DNA of 64,000 nt from positions 124,001 to 188,000 of the forward strand of contig FCOD02000001.1 of assembly GCA_001544655.2 (NCBI GenBank). The letters are read 5' to 3'. This document shows, one piece after another, positions 1 through 8,441 of this stretch; position 1 is the stretch's first letter; each line of letters starts with the position of its first letter. The stretch is from Caballeronia turbans. Lineage in GTDB: Bacteria; Pseudomonadota; Gammaproteobacteria; Burkholderiales; Burkholderiaceae. The notes below the pieces were generated by a model that saw only the letters and a program-made list of their open reading frames with translations, searched no databases and was not told the DNA's origin. A program made the position numbers and the translations under genes.

Positions 1-384
1 CCCGTAGGCGGCGGCCCATGCCTCGATGACGGCGTCGGTGGCGATTTCCTCGCCGAGCACTTCTCGGATCGACGCGAGCAGGCAGCGCCCGACGATCGGA
101 TAATGCTCCGGCAGGATGTTCAGCGCGACGTGCTTGTTGATGATCTGACCGACCAGGCCGCCGAGCTTCTCCAGTTCGTCGATATGCCGCGCATACATCA
201 GCACGCCGTTGGCGAGCGCGCGCTGCTGCGCGCCGCTTGCCTGGTGCGCCTGATTGAACATCGGGCGAACTTCGGGGTATTCGGTGAGCATCTTGTTGTA
301 GAAGTGCCTGGTGAGCGCCTCGCCGCCGCTTTCCAGCAGGGGGACGGTTGCCTTGACGATGGCTCGGTGTTCGGCTGACAGCAT
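1..384 (-). CDS. hmp: Flavohaemoglobin Hmp, N-terminal globin part (cut by window edge)
   Basis: NO dioxygenase that oxidises nitric oxide to nitrate in the cytoplasm using NAD(P)H, FAD and haem. Only the first 128 codons are in the window. The translation begins MLSAEHRAIVKATVPLLE and continues through a globin fold with the distal-pocket stretch HFYNKML and the proximal haem region NKHVALNILPEHY, which is typical of the Hmp globin domain. The start at 384 is preferred because AGGAA lies about 8 nt upstream; an in-frame ATG at 399 would add five residues. It is divergent from norR, and a sigma54-like promoter sits between them, which fits NO induction through NorR. The reductase domain is outside the window. 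Confidence 0.93.
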   Translation of the reverse strand, partial: MLSAEHRAIVKATVPLLESGGEALTRHFYNKMLTEYPEVRPMFNQAHQASGAQQRALANGVLMYARHIDELEKLGGLVGQIINKHVALNILPEHYPIVGRCLLASIREVLGEEIATDAVIEAWAAAYG

Positions 385-452
385 TCTTCGGTTCCTCATG
401 ATGAAAGGCGGAAGCGGGCGCTTCCGCGTCGAAATCCTCGGGCAAGACCAAT

Positions 453-467
453 ACACGTTCCGTGCCA
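453..467 (-). promoter_or_regulatory. Candidate sigma54 promoter of hmp
   Basis: On the minus strand TGGCACG (461-467) is a perfect -24 element. The -12 position has GTGT (453-456) at the right distance, but the usual GC dinucleotide is GT, so the -12 box is weak. It lies about 70 nt upstream of the hmp start and faces away from norR. NorR is a sigma54-dependent activator, so promoter and regulator fit each other. I did not find convincing NorR operator copies by eye. Confidence 0.5.
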
Positions 468-506
468 GAGTAGAATTGGCGTTAAATCAATCGTTTATCG
501 AAATTC

Positions 507-2108
507 ATGGTCGATTCGACTCTGGTCCAAAAGACTACAGAAGTAGTCGCAATGACTTCAAGGGTGCTGCTCGACGCCCTCGTGCCGCTGATCGAGGACC
601 TGTCGAGCGAGATGCCCGACACCGAGCGCTACCGTCGTTTGCTGCACACGCTGCGCGCGCTCTTTCCGGGGGACGCCACTGCGCTTTTGCGGCTCGATGG
701 CGACACACTCGTGCCGCTTGCCATCGACGGTCTGTCGAGCGATACGCTCGGCCGGCGGTTTCGCGTCAGCGAGCATCCGCGATTCGCGCGCATCCTCGCG
801 CGCGAGGCGCCGACGCGGTTTGCCGCCGGCTCCGACCTGCCGGATCCGTACGATGGCCTCGTGAAGGGCGTAAGCGGCCATCTCGAAGTGCACGATTGCC
901 TCGGTTGTCCGCTCATCATCGACGGGCGCGCGTGGGGTCTGCTGACGCTCGACGCGCTCGATCCTGCGCGCTTCGACGGTATCGACATGGCATCGCTCCA
1001 GGCGTTTCTCAGTCTCGCGGCGGCGACCGTGCGCGTGGCCGAGCGCATCGACACGCTCGCGAGACGAGGCGAGGCGGAGCGTCAGCGCGCGGAGGTGTAT
1101 CGGCAGGCGAACGGGCCGCGGCGGCGAGAAATGATCGGCAGCAGCGGGCCGCATAACCGCTTGCTGGAGGAAATCGCGATCGTCGCGTCGAGCGATCTGA
1201 CCGTGCTGATCACCGGCGAGACGGGCGTCGGCAAGGAGCTCGTTGCGAGCGAGATCCACGCGCTGTCGCCGCGCGCGGACAAGCCGCTCGTCAGCCTCAA
1301 TTGCGCGGCGCTGCCGGATACGCTCGTCGAGAGCGAGCTCTTCGGGCACGTGCGCGGCGCTTTCTCGGGGGCGTCGTCGGATCGGCGCGGCAAGTTCGAG
1401 CTCGCCGATGGCGGCACGCTCTTTCTCGACGAAGTGGGCGAACTGCCGCTGCCCGTCCAGGCGAAGCTGCTGCGCGTGCTGCAGAACGGGCAGTTGCAGC
1501 GCATCGGCTCGGACAACGAGCACAAGGTCGACGTGCGGCTCATCGCCGCAACCAATCGCGATCTCGCCGAGGAAGTGCGCGAAGGGCGCTTTCGGGCGGA
1601 TTTCTATCATCGCCTGTCGGTGTATCCGCTCGTGGTGCCGCCGCTGCGCGAGCGCGGGCGCGACGTATTGCTGCTCGCGGGTTACTTCCTCGAAGAGAAC
1701 CGCTCGCGCCTCGGCCTCCTGAGTCTGCGTCTTTCCGCCGACGCGCAGGCCGCGCTGCTCGCGTATCGCTGGCCCGGCAACGTGCGCGAACTGGAGCATC
1801 TGATCGGGCGCAGCGCGTTGAAGGCGCTCGCGGCGCATCGGGAGCGTCCGCGCATCCTCACGCTCACCGCCGCCGATCTGACGCTCAACGGCGATGGCGC
1901 GACAGCCACGGTTAGCGCGCCGCGGGCGGAGGCATCGCCGTTGCCCGCGCCGGGCACGGACTTCCGCGACGCGGTGACCGCCTACGAACGCACGCTCATT
2001 CTCGATGTGCTGAAGCGTCACAACCAGAACTGGGCGTCGGCGGCGCGCGAGCTCGGTCTGGATCGCGCCAATCTCAATCGCCTCGCCCGGCGCCTCGGCC
2101 TCAAGTGA
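507..2108 (+). CDS. norR: NO-responsive sigma54-dependent activator NorR
   Basis: Cytoplasmic enhancer-binding protein of 533 residues, the normal length. An N-terminal GAF domain (about 30-190) carries Asp and Cys residues in positions like those that hold the non-haem iron of E. coli NorR (DLPDPYDG, DCLGCPL, LTLDALDP). The AAA+ domain follows with Walker A GETGVGKE (237-244), the sigma54-contact loop GAFSGA (284-289) and FLDEVGELPL. A Fis-type helix-turn-helix ends the protein (NWASAARELGLDRANLNRL). The loop has Ser instead of the usual Thr of GAFTGA. It is divergent from hmp, the likely target. An in-frame ATG at 552 is a possible shorter start. Confidence 0.93.
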   Translation: MVDSTLVQKTTEVVAMTSRVLLDALVPLIEDLSSEMPDTERYRRLLHTLRALFPGDATALLRLDGDTLVPLAIDGLSSDTLGRRFRVSEHPRFARILAREAPTRFAAGSDLPDPYDGLVKGVSGHLEVHDCLGCPLIIDGRAWGLLTLDALDPARFDGIDMASLQAFLSLAAATVRVAERIDTLARRGEAERQRAEVYRQANGPRRREMIGSSGPHNRLLEEIAIVASSDLTVLITGETGVGKELVASEIHALSPRADKPLVSLNCAALPDTLVESELFGHVRGAFSGASSDRRGKFELADGGTLFLDEVGELPLPVQAKLLRVLQNGQLQRIGSDNEHKVDVRLIAATNRDLAEEVREGRFRADFYHRLSVYPLVVPPLRERGRDVLLLAGYFLEENRSRLGLLSLRLSADAQAALLAYRWPGNVRELEHLIGRSALKALAAHRERPRILTLTAADLTLNGDGATATVSAPRAEASPLPAPGTDFRDAVTAYERTLILDVLKRHNQNWASAARELGLDRANLNRLARRLGLK

Positions 2109-2442
2109 ACGCGCCGCAACTCATTACCCGTCTCGAAATAATCGACCTGATCGTTCAAAGCTGCTGTATGCAATCCCCAGCGGGTTGATCTGGCGCAATT
2201 GCCCATCTCAAAAATGTGCGATTCATTGTTCGAGCGCAAATAACGATGCGTTGTGTCATGCGCATCGACGTCGTGCATTGAGACAATCTCCAGACTGGGA
2301 AAAAGAGGCCGTCTCTTCTAAGATCAGAAAAGCCAAGCGCAACCCATCGGCATCAAGAACATCGCAGCGCCTTGAAAAACCGCGTCGGACGCATGCCTCA
2401 CACGCCCGGCAAATCGAACACGGCAAAGACAACGGGGGTTAC
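2109..2442. other. Intergenic region upstream of the oxidase operon
   Basis: 334 bp without a convincing gene, between norR and the first cytochrome. Open frames that cross it lack the codon pattern of neighbouring genes. It contains an ANR/FNR-like site (2185-2198) and probably the operon promoter. Confidence 0.5.
2185..2198 (+). promoter_or_regulatory. ANR/FNR-like box
   Basis: TTGAT-CTGG-CGCAA compared with the consensus TTGAT-N4-ATCAA: the left half is perfect and the right half matches 3 of 5. It lies about 250 bp upstream of the first cytochrome gene. Oxygen-responsive control of a high-affinity oxidase is plausible, but the match is partial and unsupported by a second site. Confidence 0.3.
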
Positions 2443-3177
2443 GTGCGAAACGTGGCAAAGCTCTGCGCTTTCTTCTTGTCCGCGCTTTTCGCGTTTTTCA
2501 GCTTCGGCGTACTCGCGGCGGACGCCCCCGCGCGAGGCGCGGCGCTCGAACGCGCCCCCGATACCATGCAGGCCCGCGTGATGGGTTGTGCGGCCTGCCA
2601 CGGCGCGCACGGCGAGGGCACCGACAACGACTATTTCCCCCGCCTGTCCGGCAAACCCGCCGGTTATCTGTACAACCAGCTCCTCGCGTTCCGCGACGGC
2701 CGGCGCAAATATCCGCCGATGAACTACCTGCTCGCTTATCTGCCCGACGCGTACCTGAAGCAGATGGCCGATTACTTCGCGGGCGAACGCCCGCCGTTCG
2801 CGCCGCCCGCGGCCGTGAGGGTCGACGAGAAAACGCTCGATCTCGGCAAGACGCTCGTCACGAAGGGCGATGCATCGCGCAATGTGCCCGCCTGCGTGAG
2901 TTGCCACGGCGCGGCGATGACGGGCATGGAGCCCGCGATTCCCGGCCTTCTCGGCCTGCATGCCGACTATCTCAGCGCGCAACTCGGCGCGTGGCGTTAC
3001 GGCACGCGCTCGACCGTCGCGCCGGATTGCATGGGGCAGGTCGCGAAACTGTTGAACGACCGCGACATCACCGCGATAGCGGCCTATCTCGCGTCGCTGC
3101 CCGCGCCGGCGAATCCGGTGCCGGTCGCCGCCGGCTCGCTCAGGATGCCGCTCGCCTGCGGCAGCGTCCATAACTAA
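2443..3177 (+). CDS. Di-haem cytochrome c (c4-like), oxidase operon
   Basis: Exported electron-transfer protein of 244 residues. A hydrophobic signal peptide (VAKLCAFFLSALFAFFSFG, cleavage near LAA-DA) is followed by two cytochrome c domains with haem-binding CAACH (49-53) and CVSCH (151-155). GTG at 2443 is chosen because it places a normal signal sequence at the N-terminus and a GGGGG stretch lies 4 nt upstream; GTG at 2452 is an alternative. It is the first gene of the ba3-type oxidase cluster, 13 bp before the tri-haem protein, and probably delivers electrons to it or to the CuA subunit. Confidence 0.85.
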   Translation: MRNVAKLCAFFLSALFAFFSFGVLAADAPARGAALERAPDTMQARVMGCAACHGAHGEGTDNDYFPRLSGKPAGYLYNQLLAFRDGRRKYPPMNYLLAYLPDAYLKQMADYFAGERPPFAPPAAVRVDEKTLDLGKTLVTKGDASRNVPACVSCHGAAMTGMEPAIPGLLGLHADYLSAQLGAWRYGTRSTVAPDCMGQVAKLLNDRDITAIAAYLASLPAPANPVPVAAGSLRMPLACGSVHN

Positions 3178-3190
3178 CCGAGACCCCAAC

Positions 3191-4453
3191 GTGCTCCGTT
3201 TTCGACATTTCCGAGCGCTGACCGTCGCGGTCTTCATTGCGGCGTGCGCCGCGCCGATCGGCCAGGCCGCGGCGCAAGGCGCGGATGCCGCCACCGTCAA
3301 GCGCGGCGAATATCTCGCGCGCGCGGGCGACTGCATCGCGTGTCATACGCTGCCCGCGGGCAAGACGTTCGGCGGCGGCCGCCCGATGGACACGCCCTTC
3401 GGCACGCTCTATACGCCGAACATTTCGTCGGACAAGGAGACGGGCATCGGCAAATGGACCGCCGAAGAGTTCTTCGCGATGATGCACACGGGCAAGTCCC
3501 GCGACGGCTCGCTGCTCTATCCGGCGATGCCCTACACGTCATACACGAAAGTCACGCGCGCCGACTCCGACGCGATCTACGCATTCCTGATGTCCACGCC
3601 GGCGGTGCATCAGCCGAACCGGCCGCACGAGCTGCGTTTCCCCTTCAATCGTCGTGAGCTGTTGCTCGGCTGGCGTTCGCTTTTCTTCCGCGAAGGCGTG
3701 TATGAGCCCGATGCGTCGCAATCGGCCGAATGGAATCGCGGCGCGTATCTGGTGGAAGGCCTCGGACACTGCTCGATGTGCCATACGGCCATCAACGCGC
3801 TCGGCGGCAACGTGAAATCGAAGGCGTTCGAAGGCGGCCTGATCCCGATCCAGAACTGGTATGCGCCGTCGCTCACGTCGAACAAGGAAGCGGGTCTGGG
3901 CGACTGGAGCCTCGACGACATCGTCGGTCTTCTGCATGCGGGCGTGTCGAATCGCGGCGCCGTGTACGGGCCGATGGCCGAAGTTGTCTACGACAGCCTG
4001 CAATATCTGACCGAGGAAGATGTTCGCGCGATGGCCGTCTATCTGAAGGCGCTGCCCGCGCGCTCCGGCGACAAGTCGGCGCCGCCGAGCCAGGCGGCCG
4101 TCGAAGAAAAGACGAGCCTCTCGCCGCTCGGAAAGAAGATCTACGACGCGCAATGCGCCGAATGCCATGCCGCGCAGGGCCAGGGCAAGCCACCCGACTT
4201 TCCGCCGCTCGCGAACAATCAGTCGATCGTGATGAGTTCGGCCGTGAACCCGATTCGAATGGTGCTGAACGGCGGCTATCCGCCCGGCACTTTCAAAAAC
4301 CCGAAGCCCTACGGCATGCCGCCGTTCGCGCAGTCGCTCTCGGATGTCGAGGTCGCGGCCGTGGTCACGTATATCCGCACCGCGTGGGGCAACCGCGGCA
4401 CGCCGGTCAGCGTGAAGGAAGTGAACGAGCTGCGTTCGGCGCCACTTTACTGA
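3191..4453 (+). CDS. Tri-haem cytochrome c, alcohol-dehydrogenase-cytochrome-subunit type
   Basis: Exported 420-residue protein with three cytochrome c domains: CIACH (48-52), CSMCH (194-198) and CAECH (322-326). The spacing and length match the membrane-bound cytochrome subunit of alcohol or gluconate dehydrogenases. Here it lies inside an oxidase operon with no dehydrogenase subunit, so it is more likely part of the oxidase's donor chain. The N-terminus has a signal peptide ending near GQAAAQ. The start is GTG, 13 bp after the preceding gene. A small single-helix protein follows after 14 bp. Confidence 0.85.
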   Translation: MLRFRHFRALTVAVFIAACAAPIGQAAAQGADAATVKRGEYLARAGDCIACHTLPAGKTFGGGRPMDTPFGTLYTPNISSDKETGIGKWTAEEFFAMMHTGKSRDGSLLYPAMPYTSYTKVTRADSDAIYAFLMSTPAVHQPNRPHELRFPFNRRELLLGWRSLFFREGVYEPDASQSAEWNRGAYLVEGLGHCSMCHTAINALGGNVKSKAFEGGLIPIQNWYAPSLTSNKEAGLGDWSLDDIVGLLHAGVSNRGAVYGPMAEVVYDSLQYLTEEDVRAMAVYLKALPARSGDKSAPPSQAAVEEKTSLSPLGKKIYDAQCAECHAAQGQGKPPDFPPLANNQSIVMSSAVNPIRMVLNGGYPPGTFKNPKPYGMPPFAQSLSDVEVAAVVTYIRTAWGNRGTPVSVKEVNELRSAPLY

Positions 4454-4467
4454 GCATCGACGACACC

Positions 4468-4638
4468 ATGACTGAAGACCCGAATGAAATCGCGAGGCAG
4501 GACGCGAAGCTCGACGAGATCGTGAAGCGCGGCCCATCGGGCGCGATTGCGCTCGCGGGCATCTCGACGGCGATCGTCATCGGCCTCTGGTTCGTCTTCT
4601 ATTTCGCCGTGTTCCTGCCGCGTGGCGTGATTCAGTGA
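4468..4638 (+). CDS. Small single-helix oxidase-associated protein
   Basis: Predicted protein of 56 residues. The first half is charged (TEDPNEIARQDAKLDEIVKR); the second is one transmembrane helix (IALAGISTAIVIGLWFVFYF). It lies between the tri-haem protein and oxidase subunit II. ba3-type oxidases often carry a one-helix accessory subunit (subunit IIa in Thermus); position and topology suggest the same role, but there is no diagnostic motif. Confidence 0.7.
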   Translation: MTEDPNEIARQDAKLDEIVKRGPSGAIALAGISTAIVIGLWFVFYFAVFLPRGVIQ

Positions 4639-4683
4639 TCTCAGCGACCTCAACGATTCGGAAGGTTCACTAAGGCATCGCAT

Positions 4684-5250
4684 ATGGCCATCAATCCAAG
4701 CTCGCACGACATCGCCGAACGGGTCGAACGGCGTTGGGCGATTCTCGTGCTCGCGATCGTCGTCGTGCTCGTCGGCATGGTCGTTTATACCGGCGTGCAC
4801 TGGTCGATGATGCCGCCGTCGCGCGTCGAGACGATTCGCCCTGAAACGCTGCATGTGTCGGGCGAATTCATCGAAAGCAATCTCGGCGCCGCGCCCGAGG
4901 CGGATGGCTCGGTGACGGTGCGCATCGTCGCGCAGCAGTACTCGTTCACGCCGCAATGCCTGGTGGTGCCGGCGGGCGTGCCGGTGACCTTCCGCGCGAC
5001 GAGCTCGGATGTCGTGCATGGCTTTCTGATCACCGACACGAATATCAATTCGATGCTGGAGCCGGGCTATGTCTCGACGTTCAAGACGACTTTCGACAAG
5101 CCCGGCGAGCATCTGATGCCCTGTCACGAGTACTGCGGCACCGGGCATCAGAACATGTGGGCGCACGTGAAGGTGGTGGACCGCGCCGAATTCATGCAGA
5201 TGGCCGACAAGATGCCGGCCAATTCGCGGAGAGTGTCCTGTGTTCAATAG
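4684..5250 (+). CDS. cbaB: Cytochrome c oxidase subunit II, ba3 type (CuA subunit)
   Basis: 188 residues, short like ba3-type subunit II, with one N-terminal transmembrane helix (WAILVLAIVVVLVGMVVY) and a periplasmic cupredoxin domain. The CuA site is complete: H112 (VVHGFL) and C147, C151, H155 and M158 in CHEYCGTGHQNM. It accepts electrons from cytochrome c and passes them to subunit I. Its 3' end overlaps the GTG start of subunit I by 11 bp, which implies translational coupling. Confidence 0.92.
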   Translation: MAINPSSHDIAERVERRWAILVLAIVVVLVGMVVYTGVHWSMMPPSRVETIRPETLHVSGEFIESNLGAAPEADGSVTVRIVAQQYSFTPQCLVVPAGVPVTFRATSSDVVHGFLITDTNINSMLEPGYVSTFKTTFDKPGEHLMPCHEYCGTGHQNMWAHVKVVDRAEFMQMADKMPANSRRVSCVQ

Positions 5251-6865
5251 CAAGCGCCTCGTACTCGCGCATTTCTGGCTGGCTTTCATCGCCTTCGGCG
5301 TCGCGCTTTTGCTCGGCGCATGGCAGATGCTCGTGCGCAGCCCGTTGCATCCGTGGCTGCAGAATCCGGAACTCTACTATCGCTCGGTGACGGAGCACGG
5401 CACCGTGATGGGCTATGCGTTCCCGACGCTCATCGCGATGGGCTTCGGCTACGCGGTGAGCGAGCTTGCGCTGAAGCGCCCGCTCGTCGGCCTGCGCTGG
5501 GCGTGGCTCGGCTTCTGGCTGGTCGCGGTGGGCGCGGTCACGGCGACGGTGCCCGTCGCAATGGGCCTCGCGTCCGTGCTCTACACCTTCTATCCGCCGA
5601 TGATCGGCAACGTGTTCTATTACATCGGCGTCGTGTTCGTGGTGGTCGGCTCGTGGGTGTGGGTCGCGCTGATGTCGGTGAACCTCGCGTCGTGGAAGCG
5701 CGAGAACGCGGGCAAGCCGGTGCCGCTCGCGATGTTCGCGACCGTCGCCGGTGCCTATCTGTGGGGCTGGACGGCGGTGGGCGCGGCGATCGAAGTGCTG
5801 TTCATGATCCTGCCCGTCGCGATCGGCTGGAAGTCGACGATTGACGCGGGCCTCGCGCGCGTGTTCTTCTCGTGGACGTTGCACGCGATCGTCTACTTCT
5901 GGCTGATGCCCGCGTACATCGCGTACTACACCATCATTCCGCGTGCGATCGGCGGCCGTCTCTACAGCGATTCGATGGCGCGCATCTCGTTCATCCTGTT
6001 CCTCGTCGTGTCGATGCCCATCGGCATTCACCACCTTTTCGCCGATCCGCAAGTGGGCTCGGGCTTCAAGTTCATGCACTCGGTGTTCACCGCGCTCGTC
6101 GCGGTGCCGACACTGCTCACCGTGTTCACGATCTGCGCATCGGTGGAGATTGCAGCGCGGCTGCGCGGCGGACGCGGGCCGCTCGGCTGGATTAAGGCTT
6201 TGCCGTGGGACAACCCGATGATGCTGGCCGTCGCGTTCTCTTTCGTGATGCTCGGCTTCGGCGGGGCGGGCGGGCTCATCAACATGAGCTATCAGCTCGA
6301 CTCGACGGTCCACAATACGCAATGGGTGACGGGGCACTTTCATCTGATCTTCGGCGGCGCGATCGTCATCATGTATTTCGTGATCGCGTACGATCTGTGG
6401 CCGCATCTGACCGGGCGCGCACTCGAGAGCGTGAAGCTGATGCGCTGGCAGTTGTGGCTATGGTTCATCGGCATGATCGTGCTCACGTTCCCGTGGCATT
6501 TCGTCGGCATTCTGGGGATGCCGCGGCGCATGGCGTTCTACGACTACAGCGATCCGGCGATCGCCGCGCAAGCGGTCTATGTGGTGATCTCAGTGCTGGG
6601 CGGGCTGATTCTGGTCGTATCGGCGGTGCTGTTTTTCATCGTCCTGATCAAGGCGCATCGCGCGCCGCGCACGGCGATCGAGGAGTTCCGCTTCAGCCGC
6701 GCGGTGCATGAGCCGCGCACGCTTCCCGTGGCGTTGAACAGTTTTGCGCTGTGGCTCGTGCTGATGATCGGCCTTACGCTCGTCAACTACGGCTACCCGA
6801 TTGCGCAGTTGCTCGCGCGTTCGGATACGGCGGTGCCCGCAGTGCCGATCGGAGCGCAGCGATGA
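5240..6865 (+). CDS. cbaA: Cytochrome c oxidase subunit I, ba3 type (B-family haem-copper oxidase)
   Basis: Integral-membrane catalytic subunit, 541 residues with about 13 hydrophobic segments. Ligands are visible: H53 (EHGTVMG) for low-spin haem, H215 with Y219 in HAIVY for CuB and the cross-linked tyrosine, H264-H265 (GIHHLF) for CuB, and H366/H368 (GHFHLIF) for the haems. The HxxxY pair argues for a true oxygen reductase rather than a NorB-type NO reductase. The start is GTG and overlaps subunit II. The end overlaps the next cytochrome gene by ATGA. Confidence 0.93.
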   Translation: MFNSKRLVLAHFWLAFIAFGVALLLGAWQMLVRSPLHPWLQNPELYYRSVTEHGTVMGYAFPTLIAMGFGYAVSELALKRPLVGLRWAWLGFWLVAVGAVTATVPVAMGLASVLYTFYPPMIGNVFYYIGVVFVVVGSWVWVALMSVNLASWKRENAGKPVPLAMFATVAGAYLWGWTAVGAAIEVLFMILPVAIGWKSTIDAGLARVFFSWTLHAIVYFWLMPAYIAYYTIIPRAIGGRLYSDSMARISFILFLVVSMPIGIHHLFADPQVGSGFKFMHSVFTALVAVPTLLTVFTICASVEIAARLRGGRGPLGWIKALPWDNPMMLAVAFSFVMLGFGGAGGLINMSYQLDSTVHNTQWVTGHFHLIFGGAIVIMYFVIAYDLWPHLTGRALESVKLMRWQLWLWFIGMIVLTFPWHFVGILGMPRRMAFYDYSDPAIAAQAVYVVISVLGGLILVVSAVLFFIVLIKAHRAPRTAIEEFRFSRAVHEPRTLPVALNSFALWLVLMIGLTLVNYGYPIAQLLARSDTAVPAVPIGAQR

Positions 6866-7671
6866 GCGACGAACGCCTCTTCACCTTCCGCAACCGCTGG
6901 TTCGCCGTCAGCGTGTTGGGGACGATCGGCATCGCCGTGGTGTCGGCGCTGATCGGTTTCGTATGGCTGCCTTCCGTGCAGCGCGACGCGCCGTTCACCG
7001 GTATCTGGAATGCGATCTGCAGCGCGGCGGGCGTGCCGCGCGAGTGGTATGCGGGCGGCGCGGCCGTCGAGCCGAAGGTGAAGCTCACGGGCGTCGAGAT
7101 CACCCCGCAGTTGCTCACTAACGTAAGCGCGAATTCGATCGGGCGTGGCGCGACGCTGGCCTTGCGCTGCACGATGTGCCACGGGGAACGCGGCATGAGC
7201 GACGCGAATTCGCCGAATCTGGCGGGGCAGTATGCGTCGGTGATTTACAAGCAGCTGATCGATTTCCAGAAGGGCGCGCGCACCAACGCGGTGATGTCGC
7301 CGATGGCGATGAACCTGAGCGATCAGGATATGCGCGATCTCGCGGCGTATTACGCGAATTTGCCGCGGCCGCCGGCGCAGCGGAAGGTGAGCGACGCGCT
7401 CGCGCCGGCGATCGTCGCGCATGGTGCGCCGATGCGCAATATCGCGCCATGTGCGGCGTGTCATGGGGGCATCGATAACAAGGCCGGTAGCCCTTGGCTC
7501 GATGGCTTGCCGGCGGCTTATACCAAGTCGCAATTGATCGCGTTTGCCAATGGCACGCGGACGAACGATGTTAACGAGGTGATGCGCAATGTTGCGCGCA
7601 ACATGACGCCGGAGGAGATCGATGCGGCGGCGATGTATTACGCGCGGGAGTTGAATGCGAATGCTAAGTGA
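6862..7671 (+). CDS. Membrane-anchored di-haem cytochrome c, oxidase operon
   Basis: 269 residues. An N-terminal membrane anchor (WFAVSVLGTIGIAVVSALIGFVW) is followed by two c-type domains with CTMCH (103-107) and CAACH (197-201), and c4-like sequence around them. The ATG overlaps the stop of subunit I, so it is coupled to the oxidase. With the other two cytochromes the operon encodes seven c-type haems besides the oxidase. The gene ends just before a long inverted-repeat element. Confidence 0.88.
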   Translation: MSDERLFTFRNRWFAVSVLGTIGIAVVSALIGFVWLPSVQRDAPFTGIWNAICSAAGVPREWYAGGAAVEPKVKLTGVEITPQLLTNVSANSIGRGATLALRCTMCHGERGMSDANSPNLAGQYASVIYKQLIDFQKGARTNAVMSPMAMNLSDQDMRDLAAYYANLPRPPAQRKVSDALAPAIVAHGAPMRNIAPCAACHGGIDNKAGSPWLDGLPAAYTKSQLIAFANGTRTNDVNEVMRNVARNMTPEEIDAAAMYYARELNANAK

Positions 7672-7695
7672 TTTGTTTTTGGGGTTGACTTTGAT

Positions 7696-8331
7696 TTCGC
7701 CGGATCCCGTTTTCTTTGTGGTTTATTAGCGTTGCCCCTATGCGGGGCGGCAGTCACTTTCTTTGCTGCTGCAAAGAAAGTAACCAAAGAAAGCAGCTCG
7801 AGACGCCCGCGGTCACACGCAGTTTGGCCACGCTTGCCAGCCGATCGTGGGCTGCCTAAGTGTCGCCCTCACAAGACTAATCGGGCTTGGCTCGCGCACG
7901 GTCTGTCGCCGCGCGCCGCACAGCGGAGCGGTTCAGCACCAAAAGGCTCTGGCCCGCTTCGCGGCCGATGGGTTCATCGGGTTTGCGCGCGCTTCGTCGC
8001 TAACGCATCCATCTCATTGCATGTGCGATAGGTTGGTTTCCCTGGTAGACCCGTCGGCAGCGCGCAGCGCTGTGCCGAAGCTATTTGGTGCTGAACCAGC
8101 AAGTGGAGTGGTGCGATGAGACAGACCGTGCGCGATCCAAGCCCGGTGTGGCCTATGAGGGCGACACTTAGGCAGCCCACGATCACATGGCAAGCATGGC
8201 CAAACTGCGTGTGACCGCGGGCCTATCGAGCTGCTTTCTTTGGTTACTTTCTTTGCAGCAGCAAAGAAAGTGACTGCCGCCCCGCACAGGGGCAGTGCTA
8301 ATAAACCAACAAGAAAACGGGATCCGGCGAA
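7696..8331. repeat. Dispersed long inverted-repeat element, copy 1 (636 bp)
   Basis: Two 212-bp arms (7696-7907 and 8120-8331) are near-perfect inverted copies around a 212-bp centre. The outermost 21 bp match perfectly. Each arm holds a small GCCCC/GGGGC hairpin and a second hairpin, ACTTTCTTTG-6 nt-CAAAGAAAGT (7756-7781 and 8246-8271). Open frames reading TFFAAAKKVTKE are by-products of the repeat. It lies between the oxidase operon and the FAD reductase gene. Two related copies occur at 54.1-54.5 kb and 57.4 kb. No transposase is present, so it is a non-autonomous, MITE- or REP-like element whose family I cannot name. Confidence 0.85.
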
Positions 8332-8441
8332 AAAAAATCGCCGCTAAGCAAACAGGGACTTCATTGCCCCCGCAAAAACCTTTCTGTATCGTGACCCGAA
8401 GAATGCTGAAAAATTCAGCAAGCAAAGGAAAGCGAACCGAA

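Noticed and set aside
558-2021. 487-codon minus-strand open frame over norR
   Set aside because: Shadow of norR with no recognisable domain or ribosome site.
6751-6861. Longer N-terminus for the last oxidase cytochrome
   Set aside because: It would overlap subunit I by over 100 bp; the ATGA junction at 6862 with a membrane anchor is far better.
5240-6865. Subunit I as a NorB-type NO reductase because norR is nearby
   Set aside because: The HAIVY motif gives the cross-linked Tyr of oxidases, and a CuA subunit is present.
7732-8425. Short open frames reading PLCGAAVTFFAAAKKVTKE-like peptides (also near 54.1 kb)
   Set aside because: They arise from the inverted-repeat element on both strands and have no ribosome site; treated as repeat, not genes.
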